A DNA stretch of 5,764 bases from Sphingomonadales bacterium (GTDB lineage: Bacteria; Pseudomonadota; Alphaproteobacteria; Sphingomonadales; Sphingomonadaceae), in contig JAFLDC010000191.1 in assembly GCA_017302775.1 (NCBI GenBank), forward strand, positions 1 through 5,764, read 5' to 3'. This document shows positions 5,687 to 5,764 of the stretch, piece after piece. The notes under the pieces are model-generated. The model did not search any database and was not told the origin of the DNA. It saw nothing but the letters and a program-made list of their open reading frames with translations. A program made the position numbers and the translations under genes. Positions within the stretch are counted from its first letter, which is position 1. Each line of letters begins with the position of its first letter.

Positions 5687-5764
5687 GCCGAGCGCTCCTG
5701 ACGTCATGTGCGGCCGTGCTGCTGCTTGCGCCGGTGGCGGCCCTTGCCGGAACCGGCAAGCTGC
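5683..5764 (+). CDS. Start of a gene for a predicted exported protein, overlapping the end of nuoB
   Basis: ATG 5683 overlaps the nuoB stop codon (ATGA), and the frame stays open for 27 codons to the window edge. The peptide begins [17 protein letters not shown] and continues [10 protein letters not shown]. This is a classic signal peptide: a short basic start, an Ala/Leu core, and an ALA cleavage site before Gly23. There is no lipobox Cys near the cleavage site, so a soluble periplasmic protein is more likely than a lipoprotein. NuoC, the usual next gene, is a cytoplasmic-side subunit without a signal peptide, so this is probably an inserted gene, with nuoC presumably further downstream. Nothing can be said of its function from 27 residues. 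The overlap suggests it is translated together with nuoB. Confidence 0.65.
   Translation, partial: MSRALLTSCAAVLLLAPVAALAGTGKL

Noticed and set aside
3177..5764. A lignin-aromatic degradation cluster around the coniferyl-type aldehyde dehydrogenase
   Set aside because: No other aromatic-catabolism gene is in the window; neighbours are a YbjN protein and complex I genes.
1..5764. Mobile elements, CRISPR arrays, tRNA or rRNA genes, toxin-antitoxin or defence modules
   Set aside because: No transposase or integrase motifs, regular direct repeats, tRNA-like folds or paired small toxin/antitoxin genes were seen on either strand.

Overview
The window reads as chromosomal DNA of an alphaproteobacterium, most likely a member of the Sphingomonadales. 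This is an inference from the high G+C content, the NuoA/NuoB sequences, an exported YbjN-domain protein and a coniferyl-type aldehyde dehydrogenase. No database search was run. It looks like ordinary housekeeping and accessory metabolism: I see no rRNA, tRNA, transposase, phage gene or CRISPR array, and no gap between genes longer than about 150 bases.

Layout. Bases 1-285 (minus) hold the first 95 codons of a D-2-hydroxyacid dehydrogenase (glyoxylate/hydroxypyruvate reductase type). A 76-base gap with overlapping palindromes separates it from a divergent exported protein with two bacterial SH3-like domains (362-835, plus). That gene converges on a small exported, extremely charged protein (864-1118, minus), with a perfect 10-bp hairpin straddling the SH3 gene's stop codon. 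Next on the minus strand are an acetyl-CoA C-acetyltransferase (1257-2453) and, upstream of it, an exported YbjN-domain protein (2535-3029). A 147-base divergent intergenic region leads to a coniferyl-aldehyde-type dehydrogenase on the plus strand (3177-4610). A second 147-base gap precedes the start of the respiratory complex I operon: nuoA (TTG start, 4758-5132), nuoB (5129-5686), and a third gene (5683 onward) that begins with a signal peptide and does not look like the start of nuoC.

How the genes fit together. NuoA and NuoB are parts of the same proton-pumping NADH:quinone oxidoreductase, and their genes overlap by ATGA, as expected for translational coupling. The aldehyde dehydrogenase and the thiolase could both feed carbon from aromatic or fatty-acid-like substrates into acetyl-CoA and NADH, but they sit in separate transcription units, so a shared pathway is speculative. 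Three small exported proteins of unknown role (SH3, charged, YbjN) are scattered between the metabolic genes.

I found no convincing new multi-gene system. The observation most worth following is the signal-peptide gene that directly overlaps nuoB, where nuoC is normally expected.
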